Below are positions 1 to 12,800 of a DNA stretch of 64,000 nucleotides, one piece after another. Position 1 is the first letter of the stretch; the number at the start of each line of letters is the position of its first letter. The stretch spans positions 58,838,001-58,902,000 of the forward strand of contig NC_134369.1 in NCBI RefSeq assembly GCF_035582795.1. Reading direction: 5' to 3'. This stretch comes from Mycteria americana (Eukaryota > Chordata > Aves > Ciconiiformes > Ciconiidae). The notes under the pieces were generated by a model that had not been told where the DNA came from, made no database searches, and saw only the letters and a program-made list of their open reading frames with translations. A program made the translations under genes and the position numbers.

Positions 1-357
1 CTGCAAAGCATACAGACCAGGTCCAAGATGTCCCTACAATTCTTTTTAATCCCTTGAAGGTATGGATTTTTTCTTCTCTCGCCTACTTTTTTCTCCATCT
101 CCCTTTCACTTTCAGTGGGTTTCAGGGCAGGAGGGGGTTAGTGTTATTATTTTAATTATTGTCCTCCTTTTGTTTTACATAGGGTTCAATTTTTAAATCA
201 TTCATGAGTTTGCCTACAATGATGGAATGCTTTTTGATTTGCTTCCAAAAAGAAGTGTGTGTTAAAAAAAAAAGAAACCGAAGTGCTCCAGTGATTTTAA
301 ATTGTTCTGCGTAGTGCATGCCCAGAACTCCGATCCTTTCCAAATGCAATGCTTCAC

Positions 358-380
358 TTTTTTTTTTTTTTTTTTTTTTT
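358..380. repeat. Poly-T tract (23 bases)
   Basis: This is an uninterrupted run of 23 T. It could be the poly-A tail of a minus-strand retrocopy, but nothing beside it resembles a retroposed gene or SINE, so a simple homopolymer is the safer reading. Confidence 0.9.
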
Positions 381-796
381 AAGAGCACTTCATTTTGGAA
401 GTGAATAGGGTGCTCTGGGCACGGGCACTGCAGACCAATTTAGATTTCCTAGATTGCTTCAATAATCTGAAGAGTACTCCAGTCATTTTTAACTATTCTC
501 CACCACATGCCTGCAAACCCATTCATTTTTTAACTGAAGTGACTATACTTAGGATAAACTCCGCTGTTCATTTGAAATTGTTCCATTCTGCATATCCACA
601 GACTTCGAATTCCAATAAAGAAACTTAATACAACATTTTGCTGTAAGAATGTGTTAACACTTCATGCCATAATGTTATTGGTCAACATTTCTTATGCAGT
701 GCTCCTTGTTGTCTGAGGCAGGGCCATGTCACCACTGCCAGTTTGCTGCAGGAGATATTCCCATAATTAGGCAATCCAATGTTTACAGTTTTGGTT

Positions 797-816
797 CCCC
801 CCCCCCCCCCCCCCCC
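797..816. repeat. Poly-C tract (20 bases)
   Basis: This is an uninterrupted run of 20 C, so 20 G on the minus strand. Such runs are length-unstable and often mis-sized in assemblies, so its exact length should not be trusted. It could form a G-quadruplex on the minus strand. Confidence 0.9.
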
Positions 817-3689
817 GGTGTTTCTCCTTTATGCAGCCCTGAGATTCAATTTCTTTTATGGCTTTTTAATCCACAGATCAAAATGTTTTTGCAGATAGTT
901 AAAACCCCCAGTACCTTTATGGCACACATATTTTATTTTCAGTTTTGGTAGGCAGTGTAGTGCATCACCGCACGTCTCAGAGCATCAGTGGCAGAGGCAG
1001 GAAATTGCAGTAAAACACAAGCAGTTTTAATCCTTTTCCTCCTTCCTGTTGCACACACTGCACTTGTGTCATACAGGGTACAGCACTTCCTGGGACTGCT
1101 ATTACTGTATCTAGACTGTTACTTGTTGCTGCTCTTCAGGGAGTACTTATATTTCAAACACCACCCAGAAGAGAAAGCTTGTGAGCTGTCCTGGGAGGCT
1201 TTCATGCCCTAATTCCCTCCCCAGCCTTTACCCTGCATATAAAAAAAAGTTATTCTTAATACATATTTCTATAAAAGAGTGTCTGCATTTCTAAGAAATA
1301 TGAGCATCTTGTTCCAGGGAGGCTTTATGCTGCCTTAACTAATTAAAGCTTAACAGTAGGGCAGTGTCATGCTATACTTTGCAGTCCACCTGATGTCTTA
1401 TTCAATCATGATCTAGCATTAAAATTATGGGAAGGTGGCACAGTTTGCATTGATCTGCTGCTCGCATAACTTTTTGCTACATGAGTGCCCATCTTTCACA
1501 AGTAGCATTAAGAGGGCATGGAGGACACAGGAACATGCTCTGGGTTGCGACTTCTGTGGCAGTCCTGTGCTGCTCCTGGGGAAACAGCTGCCCTAAGGCT
1601 GGTTTTGCAGTCTCTCTCCTGCAGGGAGATGCTTTAGCAACTCTGTTGCTGAGAGACTCTAGCTAAGACCATGGCTTTCTTTGTCTTACCATTTTTTTTT
1701 TATGGAGGTGTAGAGTACTACATATTTGTACCCTTAAAAGCCAAATACTTGTGGTAACAATTAAGGACTTTTTTTGATTGCTATGGCATGACCCTAAGGA
1801 CAAACCAGAACTGAGGCTCGGGTTCCAGAAAATGTCCTAAGTCAGTTTGAGCCTGTTTTGCCATTTGCTTCAGCTGAATTTTGCAGTTCTCAACTGTTAC
1901 TGAGAATTTTAATGAGCAAAATAGTCTATTAGAATATGTGTAATTGAGGGACAGAGAAAAATATTGTAAACATAAAAATGCTGTTATCACATAATATGAT
2001 GCAGCCTGCATAGGAAACTCATGCTGTTTTCAGGAATTTTGCAGGCATAGGATTAGTTCTTCTGGACTACATACTTTCTTTTCTTGCCTTACAAGATTTC
2101 TTTCTAAATTTAGTGTTTCAAGGAAAGAAGGAGCTCTAGGGGTAAGAGAGATGGAGAATCCAGAACTTGAACTTGTGTGGTATCAGGATTTCAGCCAATG
2201 ATGGCTATTTCCTCTGCATGGCCATTCCTGCCTTGCTGGGAAGACTATGCTTTTTGCAAGGTAACATCTTTTGAATGAACTGTTAACTTGGTCCTAGCCA
2301 CTTACAGAAACTAAAGATCTTACAGCTGAAAGAGTAGTATCTTAATCAACTTCTGACTGGGTGATTACATTCTCCCTACTTAAGTTCCCTGAAATTTCAA
2401 TTGGGTACAATCTTTTTCTTCACTTAGAGTCATCCTTTTTTATGTGTTAAGTGCTTGCTCTGTTTCACCTCTGATGGAGCTGATTTTCAGGAGTAGCTAA
2501 AGAACTTTCATCATCTACACAGAGCTTTGTGCTCTTTTGGGAAGAAATTCCCTAATGTAGATATATTAAAGATATGTTGTTGCTGGTTTGCTACAATATT
2601 GTGGCATGAATAACAGAAGAATGATTGCACATAGCTCAATTAATTTTGAAGAAGAAATCAAGAACTTTTTCTTACTTTCTCAAATATTGCTTCTAAAGTT
2701 AAATTCTGGGTAATAGTTGCTCAGTCAATTCCTCATATAAATATTCAGATAATGTTATGTTAGATTATATTTACTACCCTTCTACTTTTAAGATCAAAGA
2801 CACAGTTTCAGAAACCAAAACACAATATTGTTCCCTTATGCTTAGCTTTGCAGAACTTAATTTTCTGTTAATGTGCCTTTTTTTTTTTAAACTAATGTAA
2901 CTCCATGGACATCAGTGAAGTACTGTATTTAACTCCAAAGTAAATTAAGCATCGTTATAGACCAGAGTTTCCTTCAGAAAGTTATATGTGAAGGCAGCAT
3001 TTGCTAATATAGTGATGTATTATCATTCATCCTTGTACCTGTCCAGTTAGCCATAGATCCATCCAAGCATAAGATATAGTGTAGGAGGATTCTGCAAGAC
3101 TAAATCTTCATTTAAATGAACCTAAAGTGGCTTAGGGTGTGTCTGGCAAGCTATCCCATTGAGAAAGAGTTAAAGAAAAAAGAGGGAGGAGGGGATAAGC
3201 ATGTCTTTGCAAAGCTATGTCTACAACCTAGAGACAACTCTGTGTATTTCATACTGATTTCCCTGTACTTCTAAGCAGTTGGTATATTTTTGAATCTAAT
3301 ATATAAAATAAGAATAACCTCAGTCCACTCAGTAGAAATACATGACTGTAAATCTCAAATGCAAAATAAGAATCAGTCCTTCCTGCCAGACCTGTTAATG
3401 TCCCCTAAAGTATCAGTAGATTCAAACTTATTAGGGGTCAGGTAGCAACCTCAATACAAAGCAACAGAGGACACAGTCTTCCATTTACTCAAGACTATGC
3501 AGAAAGATAGAGGAACTACAGGAAATTAATCACCTTTAATCCCCCAAATGATGCCTGCTTTTTGAATGTCTCGTCTTTTATCAAAATAGCACCTCCAATT
3601 TATTTTTTTTTCCCATGAATGTTCTCTATCTGTAATTGTCTCTTTGCCAGTTACAGAGTATTGGAACTAAATGAGAAAAACCTGCTGGG

Positions 3690-3912
3690 GTCTGTGCAGA
3701 CTTTGAGATGTTTTCCATAGGGGAATGGTTTAAATGATACTGGTTCCAACATGGAGTTCTCCATTGTCTCCATCCTTGGAAATAATCCAAACCTGACTGG
3801 ACAAGATCCTGAACAACCTGCTTTAGTTGACTCTGCTTTGACCCTGGGGTCAGACTGGATGATCTCCAGAAGTCCTTGTCAACCTCAACCATCCTGAGAT
3901 TCAGTGACTGTC
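3690..3912 (+). mobile_element. CR1 LINE, truncated 3' end
   Basis: The last 220 or so bases of a Chicken Repeat 1 type non-LTR retrotransposon. Recognisable blocks, in the order found in CR1 3' ends, are a 'ctccatccttgga' block at about 3769, 'aacctgctttagttgact' at about 3817, 'cagactggatgatctccaga' at about 3851 and 'caacctcaaccatcctgaga' at about 3880. It ends in a decayed form of the short terminal repeat ('gattcagtga'). The 5' side is missing, as is usual for CR1, which is mostly 5'-truncated on insertion. It encodes nothing complete. Substitutions against the remembered consensus are many, so it is an old insertion. Confidence 0.85.
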
Positions 3913-4253
3913 AGTGGTGAGAGTGACAAAACTAAATGGTCAAATGGAAAGTCTTTCTTTGCTTTCATTTTGACAGGCTCTGTAACAGTTTGCACCGAGA
4001 TTTCCCAACCAGCGAGTTCAGCCACAGCCAGAAGTGCTGGGAGATATGAGGTGACCATGTCTGAGTAACTCTAGACAGAAACGGTCACATAAAGGGTAGG
4101 GGACTCATGAGGCGGGAGGGAGACAGGGCAGCCATAGCACAAGTGCCAGAGAGATAGGAAGCAAGAAGAGGGACACAAGGTGGAACTAAAAGCCCCATTT
4201 GGGGGAAGGGAGCTGGATGCAGGGAGGTGTTACGCATTGTCAATTTTCTCAGG

Positions 4254-4528
4254 CAAGGCTTGACTACAGAAAATTTGGGAATCGTTGGTCCATGATACGT
4301 AGACTTTGTTGACTGAGCTGTACCAGAGGAAAAATATGTATTGGCAAAAGGAATCTTTTTTCTTCAACTACCTTTTTGAGTGACATAAGCCATGCCAGCA
4401 AAGGGATTCTTGCATCTATACAGAGGGTGTTGCTGGCATATCTATATCAATTAAGGGTGTGATTTTTTTCATGCTTGTGACTGGAACAGCTTTGTCAACA
4501 ACACTTTATAATTTAGACCTGGCTTGAG
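4254..4528. mobile_element. hAT-like non-autonomous DNA element (MITE)
   Basis: The two ends are imperfect inverted repeats. The left begins 'caaggcttgactacagaaa' and the right, read on the other strand, begins 'caagccaggtctaaattat'. About 50 bases in, 'gttgactgagctgtaccag' on the left pairs with 'gttgacaaagctgttccag' on the right. The interior carries a second inverted pair, 'ccatgccagcaa' at about 4391 against 'ttgctggcatat' at about 4430. The ends resemble the 'caggtctacac'-type ends I associate with hAT-family miniature elements in turtles and crocodilians. I could not find a convincing 8-base target duplication. It has no transposase and would have depended on one supplied in trans. Confidence 0.65.
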
Positions 4529-4856
4529 AGCTGTCCTGGCTCTCAAGCAATTGCAGAATGCTGGGGATTTTAGAGTGAACTCCTTTATTGTTGGCAAAGA
4601 AATAAAAGGACACAAATGCAGCAAATTCATTTTGAATAGATTTTTTTATTGTTATTCACAGCACAGGCAGTATTTCTTTTTTGTTTGGAAAGGTGGTGAC
4701 TGAAGAAGCAAAAATAGCACCCTCATAGCAGCTGTGCAGCTTCATGGCAGGGCATCTACTGAAATATAGGCTTTCTTCGTAATGAAAAGCCTAAAGGTTC
4801 CTGTTATGACCATATCCTAGCTCGAAAGGGCTTGTGATATAGCTAGACTGTCAGAC

Positions 4857-5110
4857 ACTTCCATTGGAGGCTAAGTTTACACTGGTACAAAAAGCTGATA
4901 AACTGATACAACTTCCTGAACGAGATAAGTATAGGGCAAAAGTACTTTTTTGTAGATAAAATGGCATATGCTTCAGGGGACTTGCTGCCATAGCAGTGCT
5001 GGTTAGGAGAGGAAAGTGTGGTTTGCTCGCTCTTTGTCTTTTTTTTTTTTCATTTTTCTTCTTTACAATCTTAATCAACATAGCAATACCAGCAAAACTC
5101 AACTGCCAGG
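4857..5110. mobile_element. Possible second hAT-like MITE relic
   Basis: This stretch shares interior motifs with the element at 4254-4528: 'gtttacactggtac' at about 4875, 'gggcaaaagtactttttt' at about 4934, a 'cttgctgcc ... gctggttagg' block at about 4980-5006, and 'catagcaataccagcaaa' at about 5079. No clean terminal inverted repeat remains, so the boundaries are approximate. It may be a longer relative or two partial copies. A 135-codon minus-strand open frame overlaps it but shows no protein resemblance and is best read as chance. Confidence 0.4.
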
Positions 5111-5261
5111 CTGGTGTATTTCTCTGAGTAATTTTTTCCACCCTGAAAAAAGCAGCTGTTTTTGTGCAAGTCTTGTCTTTTATTCTTACCAGAGATCCCT
5201 GTATTTGTCCAGAACAATAGTGGCCAAAGTGATAACTCCAAATAGAGTGGCGTAACACTGT

Positions 5262-8200
5262 AAGGGGGTGGTTTCCTCGAGGACAATCCTAAAATCCTGC
5301 TGATACTGAGAGGAAGCAACCTGCCTTCCTCCCTCCTTCTCGTGCCAGTTCTGGAGCTTCTTTGATGCCCCAGGAAGCTACTTCAGCTCACTCTACAGGG
5401 AGAAAATGAATGCAGCAAATAACAATGCACCATTTTCTGCCAGTTTAGTGAACTAAATTGGTTCACGTAGCGATCAGATGAACACCAGTGTCTCTGCAAA
5501 GCAAGAAGCAGCAGCGTACATCTGAGAGCAAGGGATATGAGTGGAAACATTCTTCTTTTGTCAGCATTAGATTGATTTAACTGTCTTTCAAAACTTCCTA
5601 ATGCTGGCTTAAACCTGGGTACAAAATGATAAACCAGTGCAAGAATCCACACAGAAATGTACATTTGTTTAGCTGATTCTGACTATCAGAATAGGCTTGT
5701 CTGTACTTGAAAGTATTTCTCAGTGTGGCTTGACTGGCACTCTCCTATCCCTCTGAAGAGATGCAGTTTATGGGAGTTACTTACTGAGGCAGCTCAAACC
5801 CAGTTCCAAGAAAAGGACTTCCTTTTGATATCAGCATTACCAAGTCTGCCTGAGGCTCCTTGTTGCCACAGCCATTTTGATCAGCAAAGGCATTTTTCTC
5901 AGGCTCATAATCAACAGAAATGATTATCATACTGGTAAAACAGCGAAATGGAGACCAAGTTAAAAGCGGTGTACTTAGAGTTCTTCTGCTGGATAAGAAA
6001 ATAAGCGTTTCCTTGATCACACAGAAAAGGGACGGTTGTCTCTAAGATGGTGTGCTTAGCATTTAGCAGTGGACCATACAGCAGTTTCTGTTAGAGCAAC
6101 AGTTGCAGAAAATGACGCTTCTTTTCCATGCAAGGTATTTTCTTTCTGTAAAGCTATTAGCTTCATTTCTTTCTGTAAACTGATAGACTGTCAACCTTCA
6201 GATCAGTGAATACTTAGGGATTTTTTTAATTGCATGCATTATTTCGCTGCTACCTTGTGCGTTATGTATGCAAAATCAACCCTCCTTAAATTTTAATTGG
6301 AGAAAGAAAAGTGTTTGGCTAGAAGTCCAAATGGAGGTAAAAAAAACCTGATCAAAAATCAGTTTGGAGAGTGAATGTTGGAAGGTTGCTTTTTTTGTGA
6401 GTCACAGAAAGCTCTTCAGTTGGAAATATTCAGACAGCTGCCCCATGGCAGGGTAATATTTGTGAATGCTGAAAGTTGCACAGATATTAATACGAATCAC
6501 TGCACATCTGCAAATTTCTCCCTAAAAATACACAGTCCATTGCTTATTATTAGTTGCTATGTAATATTCATGCATCTAAAATCATCCAGCACGGGAGGAG
6601 AAATAATTCCCTGGGTTTGATCGATTTCTCTGTAACAGCAGCGACTAAATTTAGTGGATACTGTGCCTGTCATGGAGCAGAGGTTGGAGTATTTCTTACC
6701 TTTACCTGAGGGGCTCTTTTAACAGTACTTTGTGTGTCATAAATACTGTGTGCTTAGCTCCAGAATAGGAGTGACTAGTGGAAAGCTGAAGCAAACAACC
6801 CACAAGCTGAAATGGTTGCGTGAACTATTCAACAAATACCTATGACAAATAAAAGCAAAATCCATTTGCAAATTATTTGTTAATCAGAACGAACTGAATC
6901 CTTAACTGGTATAATTTGCAGCTAACAGTTTGTGAAGCTCTAACGGGCAAACAAACACTTGAAAGAAATGAAATACCATGGCTGATTTTAATTAGATTTT
7001 TTTACTATTAATGCACCCAGAGATATTAATTTGCTACTCATTATGAGTGAATTAACTGAAAAAATACCAGGCCGTGAAACTATATATATATATATATTGA
7101 ATTACAGAGATGGGAACAGCCAGAGTGAACAGGAACTTCTATTTGCTGTCTCGATACTTCAAAACCTACCGGCACCCTTAGCTGTTACAGCAGAGATGTA
7201 TGGTTCCCGGGCACTCACAGCACCCCCAAAGTCCTTCAGAGGTATTTGTGACCACACTTCCCAAACCCCTTTTTCCCTGTCAGAGCTGGCAGGTTGTCAC
7301 TGAGTCACGTACCAGAGCAAAACCACCCACTCCCCGTCCCTTCAGCCACGTGCAGCCTAAACCAGCAGTTCCCAGGCTGTAGTCACTGCCCGGTGGTTTT
7401 GCACAAGGGTGTAGCGAGAAGTCTGCAGGGGCTAGCTGAAGATTATCAGCTTACTACATCTGTGTGGTTACTCTGATGGCTAGAAAGTTGAGTTCACAAG
7501 TTTGGGAAACACTAGATAGAGACATTTCTCAACCTTCCTGAAATCTCAAGAGTGCTATCACAACCAGCCAGTATGTATATGCATTTAAATGCTTGTACTG
7601 GGAGTTTTAGAGGTATGCTAAAAGAGACAAGAATGCCCTTAATAATATCGACTGTACGTGCTGTTTAAGCAAATATTTACGTGGTTGTCTGGCAACTGAG
7701 TTCTTTAGAAGTATAATTACCTCTTGGCTGTGAAAGCAGAACTTTTATTCAGGTCGGGATGTTAGGATCAGAACATACTCTTTCAAGGTTTATTGAATAG
7801 TATGTGAATCACTATATTCCAGTCTTTAAGATTTGCCCTGAACCACTATTGGAGTAGAAACCAAAACGGTGTAAGGCTCATTGTAACTTATAATCATTTT
7901 ATTTTTCACTGAAGTCTCTTCGGTTTCATTTAATCTGTGTTTGCCTGCTCGGTGTACACCCCCACTGTCTTTCTCAGACGTGGATGCAAACTGCAGATAA
8001 GAGTATGCACACTTTTTTTTTTTCTTTTTACAGCTGCTGTGAAGTTACAGTTGCAATATAAAGATGACAAGAAGTTCAAGACAAGATAAAGGACCCCAGT
8101 GTGATTGGACACTGAGAGGTGCACCAGACTTCCTCCTTTTGCTTGGCACTTCTCTTTTTATTCTTTGATTAAAGTCTTTTTCCTTTACTTACATCCTCCA

Positions 8201-9650
8201 TTAAGATGTCTCAGTGTCATTTAGGGTGTTAATTGAGAGGAGGTTTAAGCTCATCAAGGCGATTATAAGTGATAGTTAAAAATTTCTATATATGGCCTAT
8301 GCTGGAATCAGCACAGTAGGATGCCATTTTTCTTTTATCTAACTGACATTGGTAATAATAGATGAAATTATTACTAAATCGCAGCTGCAGAGATGATATC
8401 ATGATTTTTTTGTGTAATCTTTGATGAAAAATTAATTTTTGAGAGGGATAATTTAAAATGATTTAAATAGTATTATACTGAAGTCCTTACTGGTAATTAA
8501 CACCAATCTTGTCAGAAGTGAATCCACTTTTGCAGCTGTTTCTAAAGATACCTACAGTATTTGTAACTTTTCTGGGAGTGAAATTATAGTGTTTGGACTT
8601 TATTTTTACTGCATAAGGACCATTAAGAGAAAAGGATGCTAATAGAGAAGGCTTTGTTCTCCAACAAGGCCAAATTCTATTTCGCATTTGCAGTGTTTCT
8701 CTATGTGTGCATTTAATTAGCTATGCTCAGCATGTAAGCAGAGTTTAGTATATGCAAAGTAGACTTTACATGGTATTTTTATGTATGTGTTCACATGCCA
8801 GTGTACACATAGATATGTATATCTTTATGGGTTAGCTATATACGTATACACAACTTTATTTGCGAGGGGTTTAATTGGTTGAACAGATGGCTGATCAGAA
8901 ATGCTTCTTCATCTTCATCAGTGACTCGTCTTTCTTTCTTTGCATCGACTTTCATCACAGTGGCAAAAAAGTGCTCTAACGAGAAACAGCTGAAAATAGA
9001 TTTTTCTTTGGTACTTTCATCATGCTTTAAATGACAGAAGTGGATTTTTTTGTCCTATATATAAAGACCTGCAGGAGAAGGTTAAAAAAGGAAATATAGT
9101 GAAATCTAAATAGAAAAATTTGAATGAGAATATGGGAGAGCCTCAGATTATTCCTCTTATCTTCATATTTTACTTTCTTCTTTTTTAAAGTACATGCTGA
9201 TTTTTGACAAGATATATAGTCGTGGTTATTCACGCCAGCTACAGTACCTGCCAATCAGTTTTTCTTTTCCTCGAGTTTGGTGCAGAAAGGGGGAGGGAGG
9301 GACAGGAGTTGAAAGATGACACAATGGCTTAGAGGACTGTTACTTTAGGTATTCATTAAAATAGGAGTTACATGCCCAGCTTCTGCTGTTTCTGCAATTT
9401 TATTATATTCAAATCAAAGTCTGGCTTCTGTAGGCTTTATAAAGGAAACAATGTGCCTTATAAACAGAGTGCAGGGTTCATGTAGGAGTGGTTCACTTAC
9501 AAGCAGATTCATGGCTTGAGTTTATGTATAGATATGTGAATAATCTATCACATTTTTAATTTGAAAGGATAAGATAGCCAATATTTTCTTTTGCCAGCGT
9601 TGAAGTCTTTTGGAAACAGTTGCTTTTACTCTCTGCATTCCTGTGGATAC
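5262..9650. other. Gene-free stretch, partly motif-dense
   Basis: No gene, RNA or transposable element is recognised. An 18-base TA run lies at 7081-7098. The part from about 6200 to 7060 is unique, AT-rich and unusually dense in homeodomain-type TAAT motifs, including a TAATTA core at 6989-6994 and an octamer-like 'atttgcaaat' near 6863. That makes it a candidate regulatory region, discussed in the findings. Open frames are short and show no family resemblance. Confidence 0.5.
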
Positions 9651-9654
9651 ATCA

Positions 9655-9800
9655 CTGTTACTGTATCAACTTTGCAAATTGGTAAACTGAGGAATGCTTT
9701 GACTGTCGGAACTGAGAAAATCATGCAGCTGGCTGAGAGTTAAAAGCAGAAGTAGAACTTGGGGATTCTGGTCTCCTCTCCCTTTTTCCAGCAGCAGACC
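9655..9800 (-). mobile_element. MIR-type SINE relic
   Basis: Read on the plus strand, this follows the reverse complement of a MIR (tRNA-derived, core-SINE) consensus: 'ggtaaactgagg' at 9681, an 'atcatgcagctgg' block at 9720, then 'agtagaacttggggattctg' at 9751 and a pyrimidine-rich end. These correspond to the 'aaactgaggcacagag', 'gtcacacagctag' and 'gggattcgaaccc' blocks of MIR. It is heavily diverged and carries no active tRNA promoter. MIR copies are ancient and non-mobile. Confidence 0.6.
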
Positions 9801-12800
9801 AAAACCACTGGAAAAGTATGGTTTACAAAGGAAAAATTACTCTTTGCCTTTTTAGATCTGTTTGAACTGAAAATGGAAGAAAGACCCCATGGTTTCAGTG
9901 TAATAACCTGACTTTTTTTCCATGTAAAGCCTAGTTTTCGTAGAGTTTCTCCTCATAAACTGAGTCAAGAATCTGTCCTCGTGCTCAGGGCAGCTGTGGA
10001 AGGACCATGGTCCTTGACAAGTGTACGGGGGGCCCAGAGGAACAGTTCTACTGCAAGATGTGGTGAAGCCTGGGGCTGCAAGCAGAAGTTTTTTCAGCGA
10101 AGAGGGAATAGCAATAGAGGAAGACTAAAGTTCTTCAGTACTGCTGGGATGTGTCAATCCAATGCAGATACTTTAGAGCTGAAAGGGAGAAATGTGTAAA
10201 TAAGAAATTTCTGGACGTTAAGGATGTGTAGGGAGCAGTAACTGTCTCACAAGCTTGCGATACAGGAATAGGCAACTTCTAAATTCTATTATTAAAAGAC
10301 TTTCCAAGAGAGAGAAAGACTGGAATTCAGGTATAAGTATACATGACCACCATCTGGCTCTTTAGTTTCAGTTCTTTGGTCTGGGGCAGTCTGGAGACAG
10401 AGAAGATACTATTAGGACTGTCACCTCACAGCTTTGACATGGCTGGTCATATGCTTAAAATAGCAGCCAAAAGTTGTACGGGCATTTTCTTTTTCCCCCA
10501 GAACAATTACTGCAAGATGAGGAGGATGTTTGTGTGCTGGAAGGAGAAAGAAAAGATGCTGGGAATAAGAACAGCAGCTTCAGATTTTTTGAGCCTTTCT
10601 TTTCAGATTGTGACCCCTTGTTTGCAGGCTTTGAAACCCTGATAGAAAGGGTGTGGGTTTAGGAGGAGGTAATCTTGGCTCAGGAGGTCCGGCAGATGGT
10701 GTTGGCAAATGGCACTGTGGGCTCCTGCAGCGTGGTGTAACACTCTGGAGGTGGCTAGGGGAGCAACGAGATTGTAGGAAGCAGCTGGTGGCAAATACAC
10801 TCAAGATGGCTCCAGTGAGCAACCACAAACAGCTTGGTAGGGTAGAGAAGGAGCAGAGTATAGCTCAGAGTAAATGAACCGGTGCCGCATTTATGTCCCA
10901 CTTCAGGAGGATGTGTGAGAGGTGAAGGTCGGTAGCTGACAGAAAGGAGGGTGATGCATTGCTGTCCTTTTCACCCTTAGCCTCTGTGGGGTAAACCTTT
11001 CTTAATGCAAGCCTAAGGTCTTAGAACCCAGAAAGGCTGCCATTAAAGAAATCTATCTTCATGACTGGAGGCACTCAGTTCCCTTTCATAGTGGTGTAAA
11101 TCCATAGACTTTCCACTGAAGACTGTGACACACCTGGATGAACCAAGGATAAGTGAGAGGTGGTCAGAGGACTGAGCTCCCTTCCTTCTCTCCCTCTCTC
11201 CCTCTTTCCCTCTCTTTCTTTTAATGTTAAAGACAATGAAAATAATCCAGGAACTTCATATCAACCACTTCTTTCTCCAAAGAGATTAGTAGCTTGGAAA
11301 AAGTAACAGGCATTTCTTTCTAGTTTATTGATGCTGATATGGCTTCAGCTAGAGAGGTTTTTAGGTGGTACTTGGGGATAAAGCAATAGCATGAAACTAA
11401 AACAGGCAAGAAACATACACTTGTGTTCTGATTTGTTCAAAGCACTAAGACAGGTAAGAAGAAGGGATCTGCAGTATTTACACATCAGGTAGCACCAGCT
11501 AGGAGCTAGAATCCTATGAGCACGAGTTTATGCAAAACAGCTTCACACAGCTTTGCCAATGCATCTCCATCCAGAGCTGTAGTATTTTTCACAGCTGTGG
11601 ACTTTTATCTGCAAAGCCTTACAAAACTGGTTAATGTAGTTTTATATATATTGCAAAAAGATTTTCTACAACAATGAAAACAAGCAACAAGAATGTCACT
11701 AGTCTCCTGCATTTCTCAAAGGCTCAGGATGTCTTTGGATATTATTTACCTTGCCTCCCTATCTCATCACGATTGTCTTTTACTTCGTAAGTGCATCGTC
11801 TTAAGTAGTGGCTACGAAGTAAATGGCTAGTAGGTATTCAGGCCAGAAGGCCTCAGGCTCCTGGCTGCAGACATGGGGAAGGGAGACAAAAAGCACTCTT
11901 GGTTGGTTGAATAGGACATCCTCATTGCAGTCCTTGAACTAGGGTCCATGCCAAACATTCTATGCTGTTGCTTCCAAGATGGACAGATGGGGACCTTATA
12001 AAATAAGACAGGATGCTCCTTCCCTGCCAATGTCTAAGCATGCTGCCTCCATACCTGTTCCAGGTGTTGATGTAAAGGAGCAAGGTGACTCTCTTGCACA
12101 TCATGCATAACATGCTCGGTTAAACAGAACTGAATATGAATTGTCACATCTTTTGCTGTTGCAAATCAGTGCCATGATTCTTCAGTCCATCCCTAATTAG
12201 AAAGAAGGACTATTGGTTAAAAAACTCCTTAAAACTGAACTTCTTGAGATCATATCTCTATACATTAGGCAGCAGGTTTGGGGGTTTTTAAGAGGTATTT
12301 AAAGATAAACAAGGAAAAAGTGAATGCGAGCTTAGATTATATTTTTGGTACTTTATTAAATGTAAAAAGGCTTGACAGTTATGAATTGGGGGTTTTTTTC
12401 CCCTCTCTGTTCCTTCTTTTTCCTGTTATATATCCAACTCCATTTACTATGATCTATGCCTGAAATGCTGGTGAAATGGTGACATCATAACAGTCAAAAA
12501 GATAAAGGGAGGAATGAATCAAGGAAAGTAAAGGCGTTTTAGTGATAATTTGTGTTACTTTTTGTATTTTTCTTTTGTTAACACCACTGAGCTGTACTGC
12601 AGTATAACCTTTTGGAAAGGGTAAGTTTAAAATCTTTCTTTTTTCCCCATCCTCTTCAACCATGCTGATATGTATTTTTAAATCACTAATCAGTTCAGTG
12701 ATTAAAATACAGGAAAACCGAAACTGACATTTAAAAATATCTCAAAGATAAAAAAACCCCAAACCTCACTCAAGTAACAAGAATAAAATAAACCTTTTGG

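Larger units (their letters stand above)
1..3690. other. Gene-free AT-rich stretch with homopolymer runs
   Basis: I see no coding region, RNA gene or recognisable transposable element here. Open frames are short (under about 90 codons) and have skewed, low-complexity composition typical of chance. The visible structure is simple sequence: a T run at 358-380, a C run at 797-816 and short T runs near 1690 and 2878. The region is either intergenic or intronic. Confidence 0.6.

Noticed and set aside
4851..5258. 135-codon minus-strand open frame
   Set aside because: It overlaps a likely miniature-element relic and includes a lysine-rich run made by a poly-T tract.
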